A stretch of 64,000 nucleotides of DNA from Ceratopteris richardii (GCA_020310875.1 CM035432.1:93551518-93615517), one strand, 5' to 3'. Numbered from the stretch's first letter, positions 10,930 through 25,969 are shown. Numbers and translations: made by a program. The notes: generated from the letters alone by a model not told the origin.

Positions 10930-13550
10930 ACCAAGGGGACAATGGGCCCATTGTAACTCCCTAACTAGGGCTAATTTCCACTATGTTGGACCGCAAAATT
11001 GGGAACATTGGTTACTCTCTTTCATTACAATACCTTAGATGGTTCAATTTCACATTTATCCAATGGGCAAGTTGGGATTCACATCATTTGGGTAGTGCAT
11101 AGTTGGAAACTACTCATAATGGGAGCCTTACAAAATATGCATTAGTACATACAATCAGGAGGGGTTGACATTGCTCACATACAAGCATGCCCTTCCTCAT
11201 GCGTTTTTACTCAATAATCAATCAAGTATGTGTATGTTATACATCCATCTATTGAAGATGCCTACTAAAATACCTTTTTCAAAGTTCTTTAGTGAAATAT
11301 ATGAGCACAATTGGGGTTTGTCAAGAAATATTATACCTCCATAACATCATCTTTTATTAGCTCACAAACATGATGGTATTGAACTACTATATGCTTGTTG
11401 TGAGCTTGAAATATTGAGATTTGTGTAATGGCCATACAACTTTGATTGTAATATTTAGAATCACCATTTGTGATGGAAATCCAAGATTTGTAACAATTCC
11501 TCTTAACAAGAGTGCCTCACAACAGGTGAGGCAAACTGCTTTGTTCTTTGCCTAAGTGGAGAAAACTGTGCGAGCTAGTTGTTTTTTTTTAACCCAAGGA
11601 AATAGTCCTCAACCAAGTGAGAAACATTATCTAGAAATTGATTTTTAAGAATCCAAATCTCCAACCCAAAAATCACGATTCTCTTGAAGTATATCACTTG
11701 TGTTATAAATATTACTAAGCTTCAAGGTTCCTATAATGAATATAGGATTTGCATGCCTACATTCTGATGGCTCCCTTTTGATTTGTTAGAGAATCTCCTA
11801 AATACTTCAACAAGGTGACATATGTCTATTCTAGTGTTGTATTAAGAGATATGAGCACCCACTAGATTTTTGTACTTCTTAGCATCTATTTTGGTGTATC
11901 ATCTTCAATTGAAAGTTTATGATTAAACACCATAGGTGCAATAGTGGCTTTAAAAGCCATCATCCCAAAAACGTTAAGGATTTATTTAGCATATTATTCT
12001 TGTGATATGAAAATCCCATCATCTCTTTGTCACACTTCAATGCCAAGGCAATAATGGAGTGACCCAAGATCTCTCATCTCAAACTCATTGTTCAAGCTAG
12101 CACAAGTTTGTGCGATAAAATTTGCATGATCTCCTATAATGATCAAATCATCTACATAAAAGGACAAAAATACCAACTAGTTATCTTTTTTGATAACACA
12201 CAATCTTGCATTAGAAGTACTTTTTTCTAATCCTAGGTTTTGGAAAAGACTCTCAGATTTTTGGTATTAAGCTATTGGAGCTCGCTTATTCCATACAATG
12301 GACTTTTAAATCTACAAACTTGTTGTTCTGAATGAGGTACCTTAAAACATGCTAATTGATATGGATGTATCTCCGCCTCGAGATATCCAATCAAAATTGC
12401 TGATTTAACATCGATCTAGAATATATGCCATCCTTTATGTGCAGCAACTTAAAGTGTTGTGAAGATTCTAGTCATTTGAGCTATTGGTGCAAATGTCTAT
12501 TGGACGTCAAATCCTTCCACCTTTGATAATCATTCTGCAACAAGTCCATATTTGTACTTCGCTAAAAAACCAAATTCTTTGTATGTTTCTTTCCAAATCC
12601 ACTTTGTTTCAATTAGCATTCCTTTATTGGTTAATCATTCGATTCCCAAGTGTCATTCCTCAATGTGATATCATACTTAGCCTTCATTTTGACTCTCTCT
12701 TGGTGTTTTTGAGTGCACCTTCTATAGTTTTTAACTACTTTAATGATGCCATAAGTTGAGCCATAATAGCCATATTGACGATATGATGCAAAGATCTTTC
12801 CTATTTTTGTGTACTCCTTGATATATGCAACCCATATGAATATGACTCCTGAACATCAAGTTGAGGGTTACAATCATGAAAGTGCTATTGTGCCCAGTTT
12901 GGTAGTAGCTTACATAGTGTGACAACCAGATGTTTAATTTTTGGTAGAGGAATGTCATTCTTTGATCTCTCCATCATCAATCTTGACCTATCTAAGGAAA
13001 CGCAAAGGATCAATTAGCTTTTCACTTGATGAGATAGTGGATTTAGCTTTTTTATATAGTAGGTGTTGTTGCTCATCAAATACTAGATCAGGTCTGACAA
13101 TGATTACCTCTATCTCAAGATCTCAATGTCTAGATTCCTTAATTCTTCACTATTTTCTAATAAGACACAATTTTTCTTTTGTCCTAAGTTATTTCTTGTT
13201 TATTTAGGTATATATACATAACAAACACATCTAGAAACTCTAAATTCATAACTAAAAGCATTTTACCAAAGCATACTTTTTGAATATCATGTAGTCTCTT
13301 TGTGTAGCATCCATTCAATATGTACACAACTATACTAGGTGCTCCTGCCCGAAACAAATCAAGCATATGTTGAGATCTCTACATGTAGTGGTCCTTTTGC
13401 ACTATTTTCCTACTTTGTCTCTCAACAAGAGGATTTTATTTTGGTTTCTAGATTTTCCTAATCTACCTTTTGACTTCGTGAGCATTTTGGTAGTTCTTAA
13501 ATTCTATCGATAAGAATTTTCCTCCTCGATCAGTATAGAACTTCATTAAG
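10930..13550 (-). mobile_element. Antisense Ty1/copia fossil
   Basis: Read on the minus strand, the order of parts is: integrase-like sequence (about 13,530-13,200, with a TDRGGKF-like core and the integrase C-terminal side), reverse transcriptase with a FYVDDLIIIGD motif near 12,140, RNase H remains near 11,350, and tail or LTR sequence to about 10,930. The tail matches the inverted tail of the copia fossil at 15,420-19,520, so the two are the same family in opposite orientation. No gag or left LTR is seen. It is an old fossil with many breaks. Confidence 0.75.
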
Positions 13551-13553
13551 TTT

Positions 13554-14136
13554 CTATACTATATTGTAAATGAGGTAACTTAGATTGCACATGTAACTAA
13601 AACTAAAAGAGATGTGATAGAATACTTGAATGTAATAGAACAAGAACCATATGTATTTTAGACATGATATTATTTTATTCAGTAATTTTCTGTGCAAATA
13701 TTTATCTTATAAGTGTGTGGCTTGGATTTGATATAATGAATGCTATTTGAGAAATCATGTTACAAGTAATATTTCTTGTATTTTTATAATATTTATATTC
13801 ATACGGGTATTTTATGTGCATGTCTTGATGAATTCCATTGGGGATTTCATATCGTACAAAATTACCACCTTCATAATTATAAAGTTTAATCAAAATAAGA
13901 GTTATAATGCTTACAGAACGTGTATGCATGTGTCATAAGGTAGGATTATCATGATTTATCATATATCTTTATTTAATCCTCTTTTGATAGATGAAAAATA
14001 TCTTTTTTGCTTTCATCATGTCTCTATGAGACTTATTATTATCTAGAGAGTTCCTTAGGATGGCAAATCTCTAACACATTTATTAATTAAGTAGAAAATA
14101 TATAAATGATAAAATATAAGAGAATTCTTTTCATGC
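13554..14136 (+). repeat. Right copy of the ~600-bp direct repeat
   Basis: Partner of 9,470-10,110. It ends at about 14,136, where gypsy coding sequence begins abruptly. Confidence 0.7.
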
Positions 14137-14139
14137 ACT

Positions 14140-15415
14140 TCTTATCCATTACTCCTAGGAAAACCTTCGCTGAGGCAAGCAGAAGCTTTGCAAGATTGGG
14201 GAAAAAACAAACTGTGGATTTCAACAAGCACCAATAGCCAACTACAACTACATTTGGAAGAAGGATTCGACTCAGGGAAAACTACTGGGTATACTGTGGA
14301 TACTCAAGTAATGCCCTCTCTACCCCCAGAAGAAGATACATTATTGAATTGGATGATGGGAAGTGCAGAGTGTTGCACGGTGGAAATCAATGAAATAGAG
14401 GAAGAAGTTGCAGATAAAGGAGTTGCAGGAAAAGGCCATGAAGTTCACAAGGAGTTGGAGAATGAGAGTTTGTAGGAAAATATTAACCTTGAAGAGGCAA
14501 CAAGTATAGAAGTATCCAGGATGGAAAATTATGAGCCTGAGTGCAGAGAAGATCTTCCTTTTTCAGATATACCTCAAGGATGGACAAGAGAACATATTCC
14601 AGAATATAAGCTAAAGTCCACTCCTGCATACAGTGGAGATGATTTCCCAAACAGGACTAGTCCTGAAACACTGGTTCAAGAAGTAAATCTAGGGGATGAA
14701 GAGAACCCTCAAGTAGTCCACTTGGCCTCTTGGCTATGGCATTATCCTCCTTTAATACAGAAGGTAACTTCTTTACTTTTTCCTTATAAAAATGTCTTCG
14801 CATGGTCCTACAAAGATCTAACAGGGATACCAGAGGAGATTGGATTACACAGAATACCCTTAGTTGAGCGAGACACGCCTGTAAGAAGTAGGCCATATCG
14901 ACTCAATCCAAAGTATGCAGAGGCGGTAAAGTTGGAAATTACAAAACTAGAAGAAGCAGGTATAATTGTTCCAGTATAATATTCCAAGTGGCTTTCTTCT
15001 ATGGTTATTGTACCCAAGAAAAATAGTGGAAAAATAAGAGTCTGCATTGATTTCGTGCCTTAAATGAAGTGACTGTTCAAGATGGATCCTTAGCCCTTTA
15101 CAAAGCAAGTACTTGAGGAAGTAGCCGATCACACTTTGTATAGCTTCTTGGATGGTTTTAGTGGCTACAATTAGATAGTGATCCATCCTGATAATAGGGA
15201 CAAAACAGCCTTTGTTACTCCATGGGGCACCTATGTCTATACCCGCATGGCTTTTGGCTTGAAGAATGCACCAGCTTCATTTAATAGGAAAATGTATCTG
15301 ATATTGGGCAATTGGTTGACAACTTTTCTACGCATTTTTATGGATGACTTTTCAGTATTTTCAGGCACAGATAGAAATGCAGCAGTTCAAGATTTCCATG
15401 ATCAATGGAAAATCT
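14140..15415 (+). mobile_element. Ty3/gypsy pol fragment
   Basis: The sequence encodes a protease-RT linker and then a gypsy reverse transcriptase: a PVRSRPYRLNPKY-like entry, an EEAGIIVPV segment, a KIRVCIDF-like motif, TRMAFGLKNAPASFNR and FMDDFSVFS. These motifs, and the direct linker-to-RT order, are typical of Ty3/gypsy and not of copia. It carries a few breaks and ends near 15,415, where copia gag sequence begins. RNase H, integrase and LTRs are not seen. Confidence 0.85.
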
Positions 15416-15419
15416 AAAG

Positions 15420-18400
15420 GAAATTTTATATCCATAAATTAGATGGCACAAACTTTTCTCTATGGAGGAGTCAGATGAAAGATGTGCTGATTCAAAGGAA
15501 GCAATGGAAGCCAGTAAACAGAATCTCAAATATTCCTATTGACATTGATGAAGATGATTGGGATGAGTTAAATGAAATGGTCAGGTCTACAATTTGATTG
15601 AACCTATTAGATAATTTTTACTTTACGATATTAGACATTGAAAATGGAGAGGAGCTTTAGAACAAGTTGTCCAATACATATGAAAAAGACATGGCATCAA
15701 ATAAAGTGTCTAATGCAAAAATTATCTGATCTTCACATGAAGGACACAGATAGTGTTGCTAATCATCTAAATGAGTTTGATTGTATATTCTAATAGTTAT
15801 AGGCTCAAAAAATGGATATGGATAATGAAATAAAAGCAATCTTGCTGCTATTCACCTTGCCATCATCATGGGATACTTTTTGCATAGCTACTAGCAATGG
15901 TGCACCTCGAGGTAACTAGTCTATGATGACATATGTGGAGCACTCTTGAGTGAGGAGATTTGTAGAGAATCTATGGTTGGCACTCAGAGGGGACATGCAT
16001 ATAATGTTCTTGATTCTTACCCAGGAAAGAATCAACAATATGGTAGGAGCAAGAACAAGGAAAAAAATGGTCAACATAATAATAATAGAAGTAAATCAAG
16101 TAAGAGGGATATCGAGTGTCATTATTTTCATAAGAAAGGAAACATGAAGAAAGACTATTGTGCATTAAAGAATGCTAAAGGTAAAGGAAAGAATGTTGAT
16201 GGGCATGTTGAATAGCTACCTACACCATCTACTTTGACTATGAAGATTGAAGAAATTATTGCTATTTTTGATGATGCTAATGTGTTGAAACTTGATAGCA
16301 CTCTGCCAAGTGCAGCTCCTATGCCTAATTCTCTTTCCGACATGTGGCTGCTAGATTCTGGTGCTTGTTTCCATGTGACACCACATTAAGAATAGTTCTC
16401 TAATGATGCAGCAAAGTCTCTTGGTATCGTGAGACTTGGTGACCCTTACCAATGGAACATTGTGGGGATTGGAGATGTGCTTGCACAATTCATTGATGGT
16501 TAAAAATTTACCATCTATAATGTATGCCATCCACCTCTCTTATCATGCAATTTGTTGTCAATTGGTCAACTTGATGAACTTCACTACAAGGTGGTCTTCT
16601 ATGCTCATTGTTTTTGCATATTAGAGGGGAATATGTTTATTGCAAAAGAAAGCAAAGTTGGATCACTTTATCCTTTATTTGTATCACAGAAACAAAAGTT
16701 ATTAGCTATTATTGAATAGCCTATGGCTTGTATTTGGCATCGCCCTTCGGGCCATATATCTCGTATTGGAATGGAAAATATTTCTTATTCTAGCTACTTA
16801 CTTGTGTTACCTTTCTCTAATTTCTCATTTTGTTAGCATTGTCAATATGGAAAGCAAACTAGGAATGTGCACAAGATGCACATTGAGTCTTCAATTCAGC
16901 CTTTAGATCTTGTTCATACAGATGTGTTTGGTCCTATGCCCACAAGGTCATTAGGTGGTTCTCTTTACTTTGTCAATTTCATAGATAATGCTACTAGAAA
17001 AGTCTAGGTATATCCTATAAAATCAAAGGAGGAGGTACACCCTATTTTTAGAAAATGGCTTGCTTCATGTGAGACTGCAAAAGGAACTAAGCTTAACAAT
17101 TTACGTTCAGATAATGGGGTATAGTATACCTCACATAAATTCAACCTTTTGTGTTGGGTAGATAAATTTGTAGAGAGTTTACAGCTCCTTATACCCCACT
17201 ACATAATGGTGTCACTTAAAGGATGAGTAGAACTATTAAGGATAGTGAAGTTTCTATGCCGCAACATGCAAACATTTCACAAGGCTTTTGGGTAAAAGTA
17301 GTATTGACTACAGTTCACATGATTAGCCTTTCACATAGCACTGCCAAAGGTCTGAAACTGGCATAAGAGTTATGGACAAGGAAGCCAGAATATTATGATC
17401 ATCTTTGAGTTATTGGATGTAAAGCATAGGTTCATATACCCAAGAAGCTTAGAAAAAAGTGGGACCATAATTCAAAGAAATTCATTTTTCTTGGATATGG
17501 TTGAGAAGGACAATTTGGGTATCACTTATGGGATCCTGAAACATGATCAATGATCAAACTTAGTGACATCATTTTCAATGAGTCTATGATGCATAAATAG
17601 CCCATTAAGGAGTTGAAGTGAGAAGAGTGGTGTCTTAGGATACTAGTCCTCCAGTTAGCATGCATTAAAAAAAGGTACACATAGGTACGTTCAAGAGAAT
17701 GTCCGATGACATTAGTCTGCAAATGTTCCTATTCACCAACCATTGAGACCCTCTACATGTGTCTCACATCCACCTGATAGATATGTTCTAGCTTTGGATT
17801 TTGTTATGCTAATAGATGTTGGTGAGCCTTCTTGCTACAAAGAGTCTTTGTAGACAACAGATCATGTCATGTGGGAGTGTTCCATGAAGAGTGACTTGGA
17901 TTCTATTCACAAGAATGGTACTTGGGTTTTCCTTTGCAAAAGAGTAGGAAAGCTTTGCCATGTAAATGGGTATATAAGCTGAAATTCACAAAAGATAATG
18001 CTTCCTCATAGTATGAAGCATCAATTCTTCCAAAGGGTTTCAAGCAACAACATGGTGTTGATTTCGAAGAAATCTCCTCTTGAGTGGTCAAGATGACTAC
18101 CCTATGCATGTTTCTTAGGTTCTTTGCAATGGAGGACTAAGAGCTATTCCAAATGGATGGGAAAATTGCTTTCTTCCATGGAGATCTTATAGATGAGATT
18201 TATATGGAACAACCAGGGGATTATGTACTTCCTAGTAAAGAAAATCTCATTTGTGACCTGGAGAAGAGCCTATATCGACTTAAACAGTCCCCTAGACAAT
18301 CGTGGAAAAATTTTGATGCTTCTCAAGGAATTCTAAAAGTAGTGAGGATCATTGTCTCTTCACAAAGAGATGCTCAAATGGAAGCTTGATATGCTTGATA

Positions 18401-19520
18401 CCTTATACGGATGATACATTGATTGTTGGGAATTCCTCTTATGACTTATCAATTCTCAAAAATAAGTTGAGTCACACATTTGATATGAAGGATTTGGGGG
18501 ATGCCAAAGGTATTCTTGGCATGTGCATTACTTTTGATAGGAGTGAAAGATGCATACACGTGTCTCAAATTGAGTACATATGAAAGGCATTGAGTACACC
18601 GTTACCCACATATGTGAGATTCAGCAAGGACCTAATTCATTAACACAGGGGAGTCGTGACTAGACATATGATCCATGTGAGAAAAATCAATCAAGAAGTA
18701 TAGGAACAAATTGAGAATCTTCAAGAAAATCAAGAGGGCATTCAAGCGAATTGACACCATAATTCATCCTTTATGAAGGAACCAAAGAACAACATGCCCA
18801 GAATTTTTGATAAAGATCATACCAACTTGTGTGGATTCATATACCAAGATAAATTTTATATTCGTATAGACCCTCATAGAATCCTAGATGAGGTATCCAA
18901 GGTTGCTTTGTTGGAACCCTTCTCTATGGTCCAAAAACATCATGGTTCGCCCCATTCTTAGTGAAGGATGTTGAAATTGGCTTTACATTACAATTGGTGA
19001 CTATATCTAAACTTAATAATCAAAGCTTCATTGCTAGTCAAAAAACCCAATAATTCAAGCATATAGAAAGCACATCGTACTAGAATTACATTATCTTTGT
19101 GAGCTAATAAAAGATGAAAGTTTAAGGTATAATATTATCATATAGAGGCAATTTGTTCCTTTATATTGCACTAAAGAGCTTTGAAAAGAGAAGTTCAGTA
19201 GGCATCTTCAATACATGGGTGTATTACCTACACCTACGTGATTTATCATTTGGTAAATATTGAGGGGGAAGGTCATGTTTCTATGTGAGTTATATAAACC
19301 CATGAACATTATAGGTACAAACACATATTTTTTAAGGCCCCCATTATGAGAAGAAGCCAATCTTGCCTATTGAATGAAGTCAAAATTGGTCCATCTAATG
19401 TATTGTAATGAAAATGAGTAACCACTATCCCAAACTTTGTGATTGAAAGTAGTGGAAAACAACCCTAGCTAGGGTTTTCCAATGGTTCAAGAGTCCCTTT
19501 GATGCTGAACTAGGGTTGTT
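15420..19520 (+). mobile_element. Old Ty1/copia fossil
   Basis: Parts in order are: gag with a LDGTNFSLWRSQMK motif near 15,440, a zinc-knuckle-like segment near 16,120, a protease-like stretch near 16,350, integrase near 16,850-17,200 (LVHTDVFGPMPTRSLGG), reverse transcriptase near 17,900-18,580, RNase H-like remains (HIVLELHYL-like) near 19,085, a purine tract (gagggggaagg) near 19,260 and tail sequence to about 19,520. There are many breaks. The tail is homologous, in inverted orientation, to 10,930-11,500. The left edge touches the gypsy fragment with no visible LTR. Confidence 0.8.
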
Positions 19521-19689
19521 GCTCGTCATAAAGCAAGTATTCCATGGACTACTCTGTATAAAAGGAAAAAAAAATCATTCATATTAATTAGGTTAGTTGA
19601 ACTGACCTCAACCACATATGGGGATTATGCAATTAATGCCTAGTCACTTTCTATCACCTACGTATAGCAATGGAGAGAAGGCCACACCT

Positions 19690-20235
<546 letters not shown>

Positions 20236-20399
20236 AGCTCTACTTTGACAACACATGGGTGGAGAATTCCATGATTTTTGTACTTGCTACTAGGTGTAAA
20301 TTCTTGAAACTGTATGTGGCAAAACGATGGCTAGAGCATTTGTGAGGCTGAGTAGCATGACTATATATTCAAAATGTCCATACCTTGTTCAAAATGTTT
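20236..20399. other. Short unassigned spacer
   Basis: Sequence downstream of the tandem microsatellite with no coding signal that I can support. Confidence 0.4.
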
Positions 20400-21760
20400 T
20401 CTTCTATTTGTCTCTTCTCTCATCTTGATAAGATCGCAAGCTCCTCTAAGGTAAATTTGTATGAGTAATTTTTCTTTTACAAGGAGTTCCAAAATGTTTC
20501 ATATAATTGATAGAGATTTCCTATTTTTTATAGTGACTTTATCCAATCCATGATGGTCGATACACATTTCGAGAATCAAATCTTTCTTATTTACAAACAT
20601 GATACGGGATCCTCCATGAAAATTTGAGTTTCTTATAAGCCTTTGGCTAGATTCTCATGAATGTTCTTATGTAATTCTTTAAGGGATAGTCTAGAGATTG
20701 GTCCAATACATGGTTGTGTTCCCTCTTGAAGTTTTATTGCAGAATCATAAGGTCTATGCTGTAGGAGGATATTTGCATTCTTCTTTTCAAATACATCTTG
20801 AAAATCTTGGTACTAATTAGCTAGCTTCGATTCACCATTTTTGTTGGATTCTTGAGCTGTTATGACATAGATCATATATGTCTTCTCATTCATAATTGCA
20901 TGTGCATGAAGAATTAATTTCCTACATATGTCAATTTCTTTTGGATATCTCAAAGAGTAATTTTATTCTTTTCCCAGTTAATGTCTATATTATTTTATTT
21001 TAGCTAGGGCATTCCAATGATAACAAGATTTATCAAACTTTTTATTAGATTGATGTATGTGTGAGAATCATAATCACCAAAAAAGTTTCCTCCTAATGGT
21101 GTGCTACCCTTGGTAATATTCTCAAATGCTAGAGTTCATCCATCTACTTCTAGTTCGTTCTCTTGAAGTAGTAAGATGTTGTGCTTCTTGACTAATGCAT
21201 CATCAATTAAACATGAGGATACTCTTGAACTCACTAAGGTTGTAAGGGAAGGGGTCGTCTTATGCATGGTCATCTTGATAGGGAAAGAATTGTGTGCATG
21301 GGAGTTGCTAGAGTTAGGAGATCCTTTCTTAGAGCATGTTCTAGTTGTATAATCTCCTTTACAACTAGAATTCTTTATTTCTCTGCTCTACAAGTGTAGA
21401 TGTGACTATGGAATTTGATCTCTTATTGGGACAATTAATTGTAATCTAGTCAAGGTTTCTATTGTAGAGGAATAAGTTGTTCTCTTTTCTTTGCTCTTAT
21501 TCCTATGGGGTTAGAGGCTAGACTCTAGTTACCTCTATCTACATAGGTCTAGGTATAGGTTCTTGACTAAGAGTGCGTCGGAATGGTTCTTGTTGGAAAA
21601 GTCTTTCTTCTATGTTTTGTTTTTGGTTTCCATTCACAAGCGTGGTTATCACATTGAATGGCTTGGGTAATGTATTCATTTAGTGTTTTGAGCTCTTGCT
21701 TTGTGACGAAAATGTGATCACTTCAGTTCAAAACAAAAAGTTGACTTCTTTTGTGTTGGA
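20400..21760 (-). mobile_element. Degraded antisense Ty3/gypsy fragment
   Basis: On the minus strand, 21,250-21,000 resembles a gypsy protease tail (LVIIGMP followed by NIDINWEKNKITL). Near 20,610-20,530 it resembles the RT entry (HGGSRIMFVNKKD, then EMCIDHHGLDK). The order and spacing match Ty3/gypsy. It is strongly decayed with many breaks, and no LTR is seen. Confidence 0.7.
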
Positions 21761-22080
21761 AACATGAGCACTTCTTTCGAGCCCTATAATTCAGAATACA
21801 TACATAATTATGCATAAACATTTAAGATTTCATAAACATAAATATATAGTTATGTCAAAGAATTCTTGAGTTAGAATCCGCGTGCAAACATCACCTTTTA
21901 ATCTCTAACATATGATTGACACAAACTTAATAGAGAAATTTTTGTTCTAAAATACATGCAAAACTACTTAGTATACATACATAGAATGAAATAAAAACTC
22001 ACTTTACACATTACTACATAATGCATAGCAAAATATATGTAATGAAATATTTCACTACCAATAGGCTAATTAGATGTACA
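21761..22080. other. Unassigned AT-rich stretch
   Basis: No coding signal is seen. The sequence leads into the ACAT microsatellite. Confidence 0.4.
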
Positions 22081-22490
<410 letters not shown>

Positions 22491-22829
22491 TACCTGCACA
22501 CATGTATAGATGGCATGTTATATGAAGAAATATACAACATATTTTATTAATATTCCCAAAACTCGAAAACTTAGATCCAATTTCTTCAAACATTTGATAG
22601 ATGAAACTTGTATTCCAATTTTTACATGATTCATATGATATATTTCCAACCATAAACTAGATTAACCACATAAATAACAATAATAGAATTCACGTCATAA
22701 ATGTTTCATCTCAAAAATAGTAATTCAATCAAGTATATGCTTGACATTGTTTGATTTGATAAGTTATCTTTCATAGTTGTGCAATAACAACAAAATCCAA
22801 AACAAAGTGACAACCCTGTACTATCATCA

Positions 22830-24560
22830 GTACCTTTTCAATAATGCCAAGAGGCGCAACCCGAATGTTGATCTGCTAGTGTAACTGTGAATGGTGCCAC
22901 CTTGGTGGGGTTCAAATTCAGTCTCCTCATTGTGAAGTCTGGCATCAAATTGATTCTAGAGCCTCCATCTATAATTATGCTTGTGAGAGCTTCATCCTTT
23001 ATAAGAACAGATAACCTTGAGCTTTGGTAGTCTACAAGGGGTGCAGGGGGAAAATCAACCATGAAACCATCTATGCTAGGTGGTTGTCTCAAGTAAGCAG
23101 AGTGTAGGATCTTTAATAGGTCACTCCTTATTTTTAAATCCATCTTTATGAGTTCGTACAGACTAACCTTGTGATGAATACCTTTCAAGTTCTGCTCAAT
23201 GTTTACCTCATGTGTGTCTTCTAGCCGACTTGTTGGTTGATCCTTTAGTGAAGTAGCCATCCTTTCATAAGCTCCTTCAATATTTTCTTAATCCTTCCAT
23301 CCAACCTTCTTTCCCTCCTCTTTATCCTGGAGTCCTTCTTGTTCCTCTCTACGGATTGCTACTACTTGTCTGGCTCTAGTCATCATGGGCATTAAAGAAG
23401 ATGAAACAGCATAAGACTGAGTGGTCATACCTTCTTCTTGTGGAGATACTACAATCTTGTGGATTGGAGCAAGACGGCTTCTTGGGCAATCTTTGGTGTA
23501 CTGATGCTTAGCCTCTGGACAATGCTGACAAGGTGGTGCATCTTCTAGAAGGGAACACCTATTTTTCATATGGCCATACTCACCACAACAGTAGCACATC
23601 AAAGGCCTATTATATCTGGGCTTCGTTGGTCTGTTCTCCTCTCTATTAGGTGCATTTGCAGTACTAGCATAATATGAATCCAAAGCTTGAGAGTTGCCTC
23701 ATTGCTGTGTACCCTTGAGGTAGTAACAGTCTCTAGCTTCATGGCCATCCTTTCCACAAAATTGAAAGCTTACCTTGTTAGGACAATTAGCATTGGAATG
23801 TCCATTGTTGTTACATATTGTTCACCGAATCTGCCTTCTTATATCTTGAGTGGTCTGCAAATCTTCTAACTCACGGGGCTACTTCAGCATCAGTGCGATG
23901 CAGTGCTGGCAAGATCTTCTCCTCTTGTTGATTTTGTTGCATTCTCAATGCCTCTAGTTCCTTCCTCAATTGCCCAATAGGGTCTAGTTCTGCAGCATAA
24001 TTCGGTTGTGTATCCCCTTCAAAATGTTGCCTAGCTTCTTCAATGCATGACGCTGCTGCAACAAAATCATTAAGGATTGCTGCAAACCTCGTCCACGCAT
24101 AAGGACATGAATCTCCTCACATGATCATCAACATCCTCATAAGCTTTTCCCTTGAAGGTAGGGAACTTGATATTGATTCTGGAGATTAAATGAGAGATTT
24201 CCTCCATTTGCATTGGTGTTTCCTCTACGTATCTGAGGAGAAGTCTAAGGTTCTCCTATACTTCTCCTTTGACAATGGTGTCACACCCAAATCAATAGAT
24301 AAATTCAAGGAGGGTAGAGGGGAGGTAGGTTCACTAGTTGAAGATATAGCTGACTTGTTAAGGCTCATTCCTACACGAAGAGGCTCCTTATCTGCTCGCG
24401 TATTCGTCATGTACCTACTTGCAAATGCAATAGGGCAAAAATACTGAAAAAGAGGACTATTTACTATCCTCAGGGCCTCTCACAAAAATGCAAGGGTCCC
24501 ACCGAGCATGCCAAATGGTAGAAGAGGTACTGGGGTATCCACTTTTAACAAGAGCAGAGA
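22830..24560 (-). mobile_element. Antisense Ty3/gypsy gag-protease fragment
   Basis: On the minus strand the gag-like region (about 24,450-23,870) is followed by a CCHC zinc knuckle (CYCCGEYGHMKNRC, about 23,600) and an aspartic protease segment (SIIIDGGSRINLMP, about 22,970). The 24,494-24,518 stretch reads on the minus strand as a ggcatgctcggtgggac word that I associate with the leader of plant gypsy-type elements, so the element start may lie near 24,520. Reverse transcriptase is absent on the left. There are several breaks. Confidence 0.75.
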
Positions 24561-25390
24561 ATACGCACTTCCAGTATGTTGCCTACTCAAGGGAGGTTCT
24601 CCTTAGGGAAATATACCCTTTAACACTTATGTGAGTAGGAAGTTAACAATATTAATGACAAATGACAATACTAGGAGACCAACCACTCGTTAGTTCGAAC
24701 AGATGATTACAATGTAAGCCAAGGAAATGCTACAAATGCTGATGCTCAGGGCTAACATGCCACTCCAGAACTAAACAACATCAATACAAGAGATTCATCC
24801 AATCTGTATAATGAACACAACTAGATGAAGACTAGCATTGCTGAATACAAAGTATGAAGACTTGCCCTAAGGGAGAGAGCATGAAAATACCACTGACTCA
24901 CACTGAATGACAAAACCAAGTCACTCTCTTCCCACTATAGTGCTATTAGCCCTCCATTGGGAAGCCCACGCTCTGTATCCTCGCCATAGAGTGACTTCCT
25001 ATAGTAGGCTTGTAGCCACAGAGTGCAAAGAGGGAACCCCTATACGTACGTATGTATATGTGTCTCAAATGAACACAAATACATTTCTTTCATAGGCTCC
25101 AATAGGCCAAGAGGGCCTTGCCCATTCCTCATGTCCACTGATCATGCGCCGATTGATTGCCCAAAATTGGAGGGGTAGATCAAATATGCCACCAATCTTG
25201 AATTGGATCCTCAAAAATAGGCAGTGGTCATGAATGGTTGACGGCAACACTCATTTCTCCAATTTCACTTTTACCACTTACACTTTTACTGCCACTTTTG
25301 CATGCAAGATGAGATCCTCATTTTGTGCCCCTCGTGATATTTGAATGACCCTGAGAAACACATCCTTCACATAATCTTTGTAGTAGCTTG
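24561..25390. other. Possible gypsy leader or LTR, otherwise unassigned
   Basis: This lies on the 5' side of the antisense gypsy fragment and is less AT-rich than its surroundings. No second copy is present in the window, so an LTR cannot be demonstrated. No gene is recognised. Confidence 0.35.
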
Positions 25391-25472
25391 TGACCCTTAC
25401 ATATTGAGTAGGAGAGATGGTGGGTGGTGAGCGAGGTGTGGGTGGAGGTTGTGGGGTTTGGTTGTGCAGGTT

Positions 25473-25494
25473 GGGGGGGGGGGGGGGGGGGGGG
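25473..25494 (+). repeat. Run of 22 G
   Basis: An uninterrupted guanine homopolymer in a G-rich context. It is a strong candidate for G-quadruplex formation and also a likely site of sequencing-length error. Confidence 0.95.
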
Positions 25495-25711
25495 TTTGGG
25501 AGGTGTAGGTGGAGTCGTGAGAGAAATCATTGTTGGTCAGAAATTGATCCAAGATTTCAAAAATTACCATTGAGAAGTACTCGTCGAGAGATTTCCAACG
25601 ATATATAACGCTATAGTGTTTGGTTGAAAAATGATCCTCCAAATATCCATCCAAAACTCCATGAGAACTTTGTGGGAGGTCGTGGGAAATTGTGGGAGAT
25701 TGTGGGTTGTG
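25495..25711. other. Non-repeat island between G-rich tracts
   Basis: It contains cgagagatttccaacgatat, a motif with a diverged inverted copy near 29,410-29,455. No gene is seen. Confidence 0.4.
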
Positions 25712-25969
25712 GTGATGGTGGGGGCCGCGGGGGTGGTGGGGGAAAAGAGGAGGGGAGGGTGGGGTTGGAGCGGGTTGTGGTGATGGTGGGGGCCGTGGGG
25801 GTGGTGGGGGAAAAGAGGAGGGGAGGGTTGGGTTTGAGGGGTTTGTGGTGATGGTGGGGGCTCCGGGGGTGGTGGGGGAGGGTGGGGTTGGAGGGGGTTG
25901 TGGTGATGGTGGGGGCCGCGGGGGTGGTGGGGGAAAAGAGGAGGGGAGGGTGGGGTTGGAGGGGGTTGC

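Noticed and set aside
9470-14136. The 600-bp direct repeats as LTRs of the antisense copia fossil they enclose
   Set aside because: The copia tail begins about 800 bases inside the left copy and has its own tail sequence shared with 19.3 kb. The repeats show no clear TG..CA ends.
18773-18961. 62-codon frame as a separate host gene
   Set aside because: It lies within the tail of the copia fossil between RT and RNase H remains, with no independent signal.
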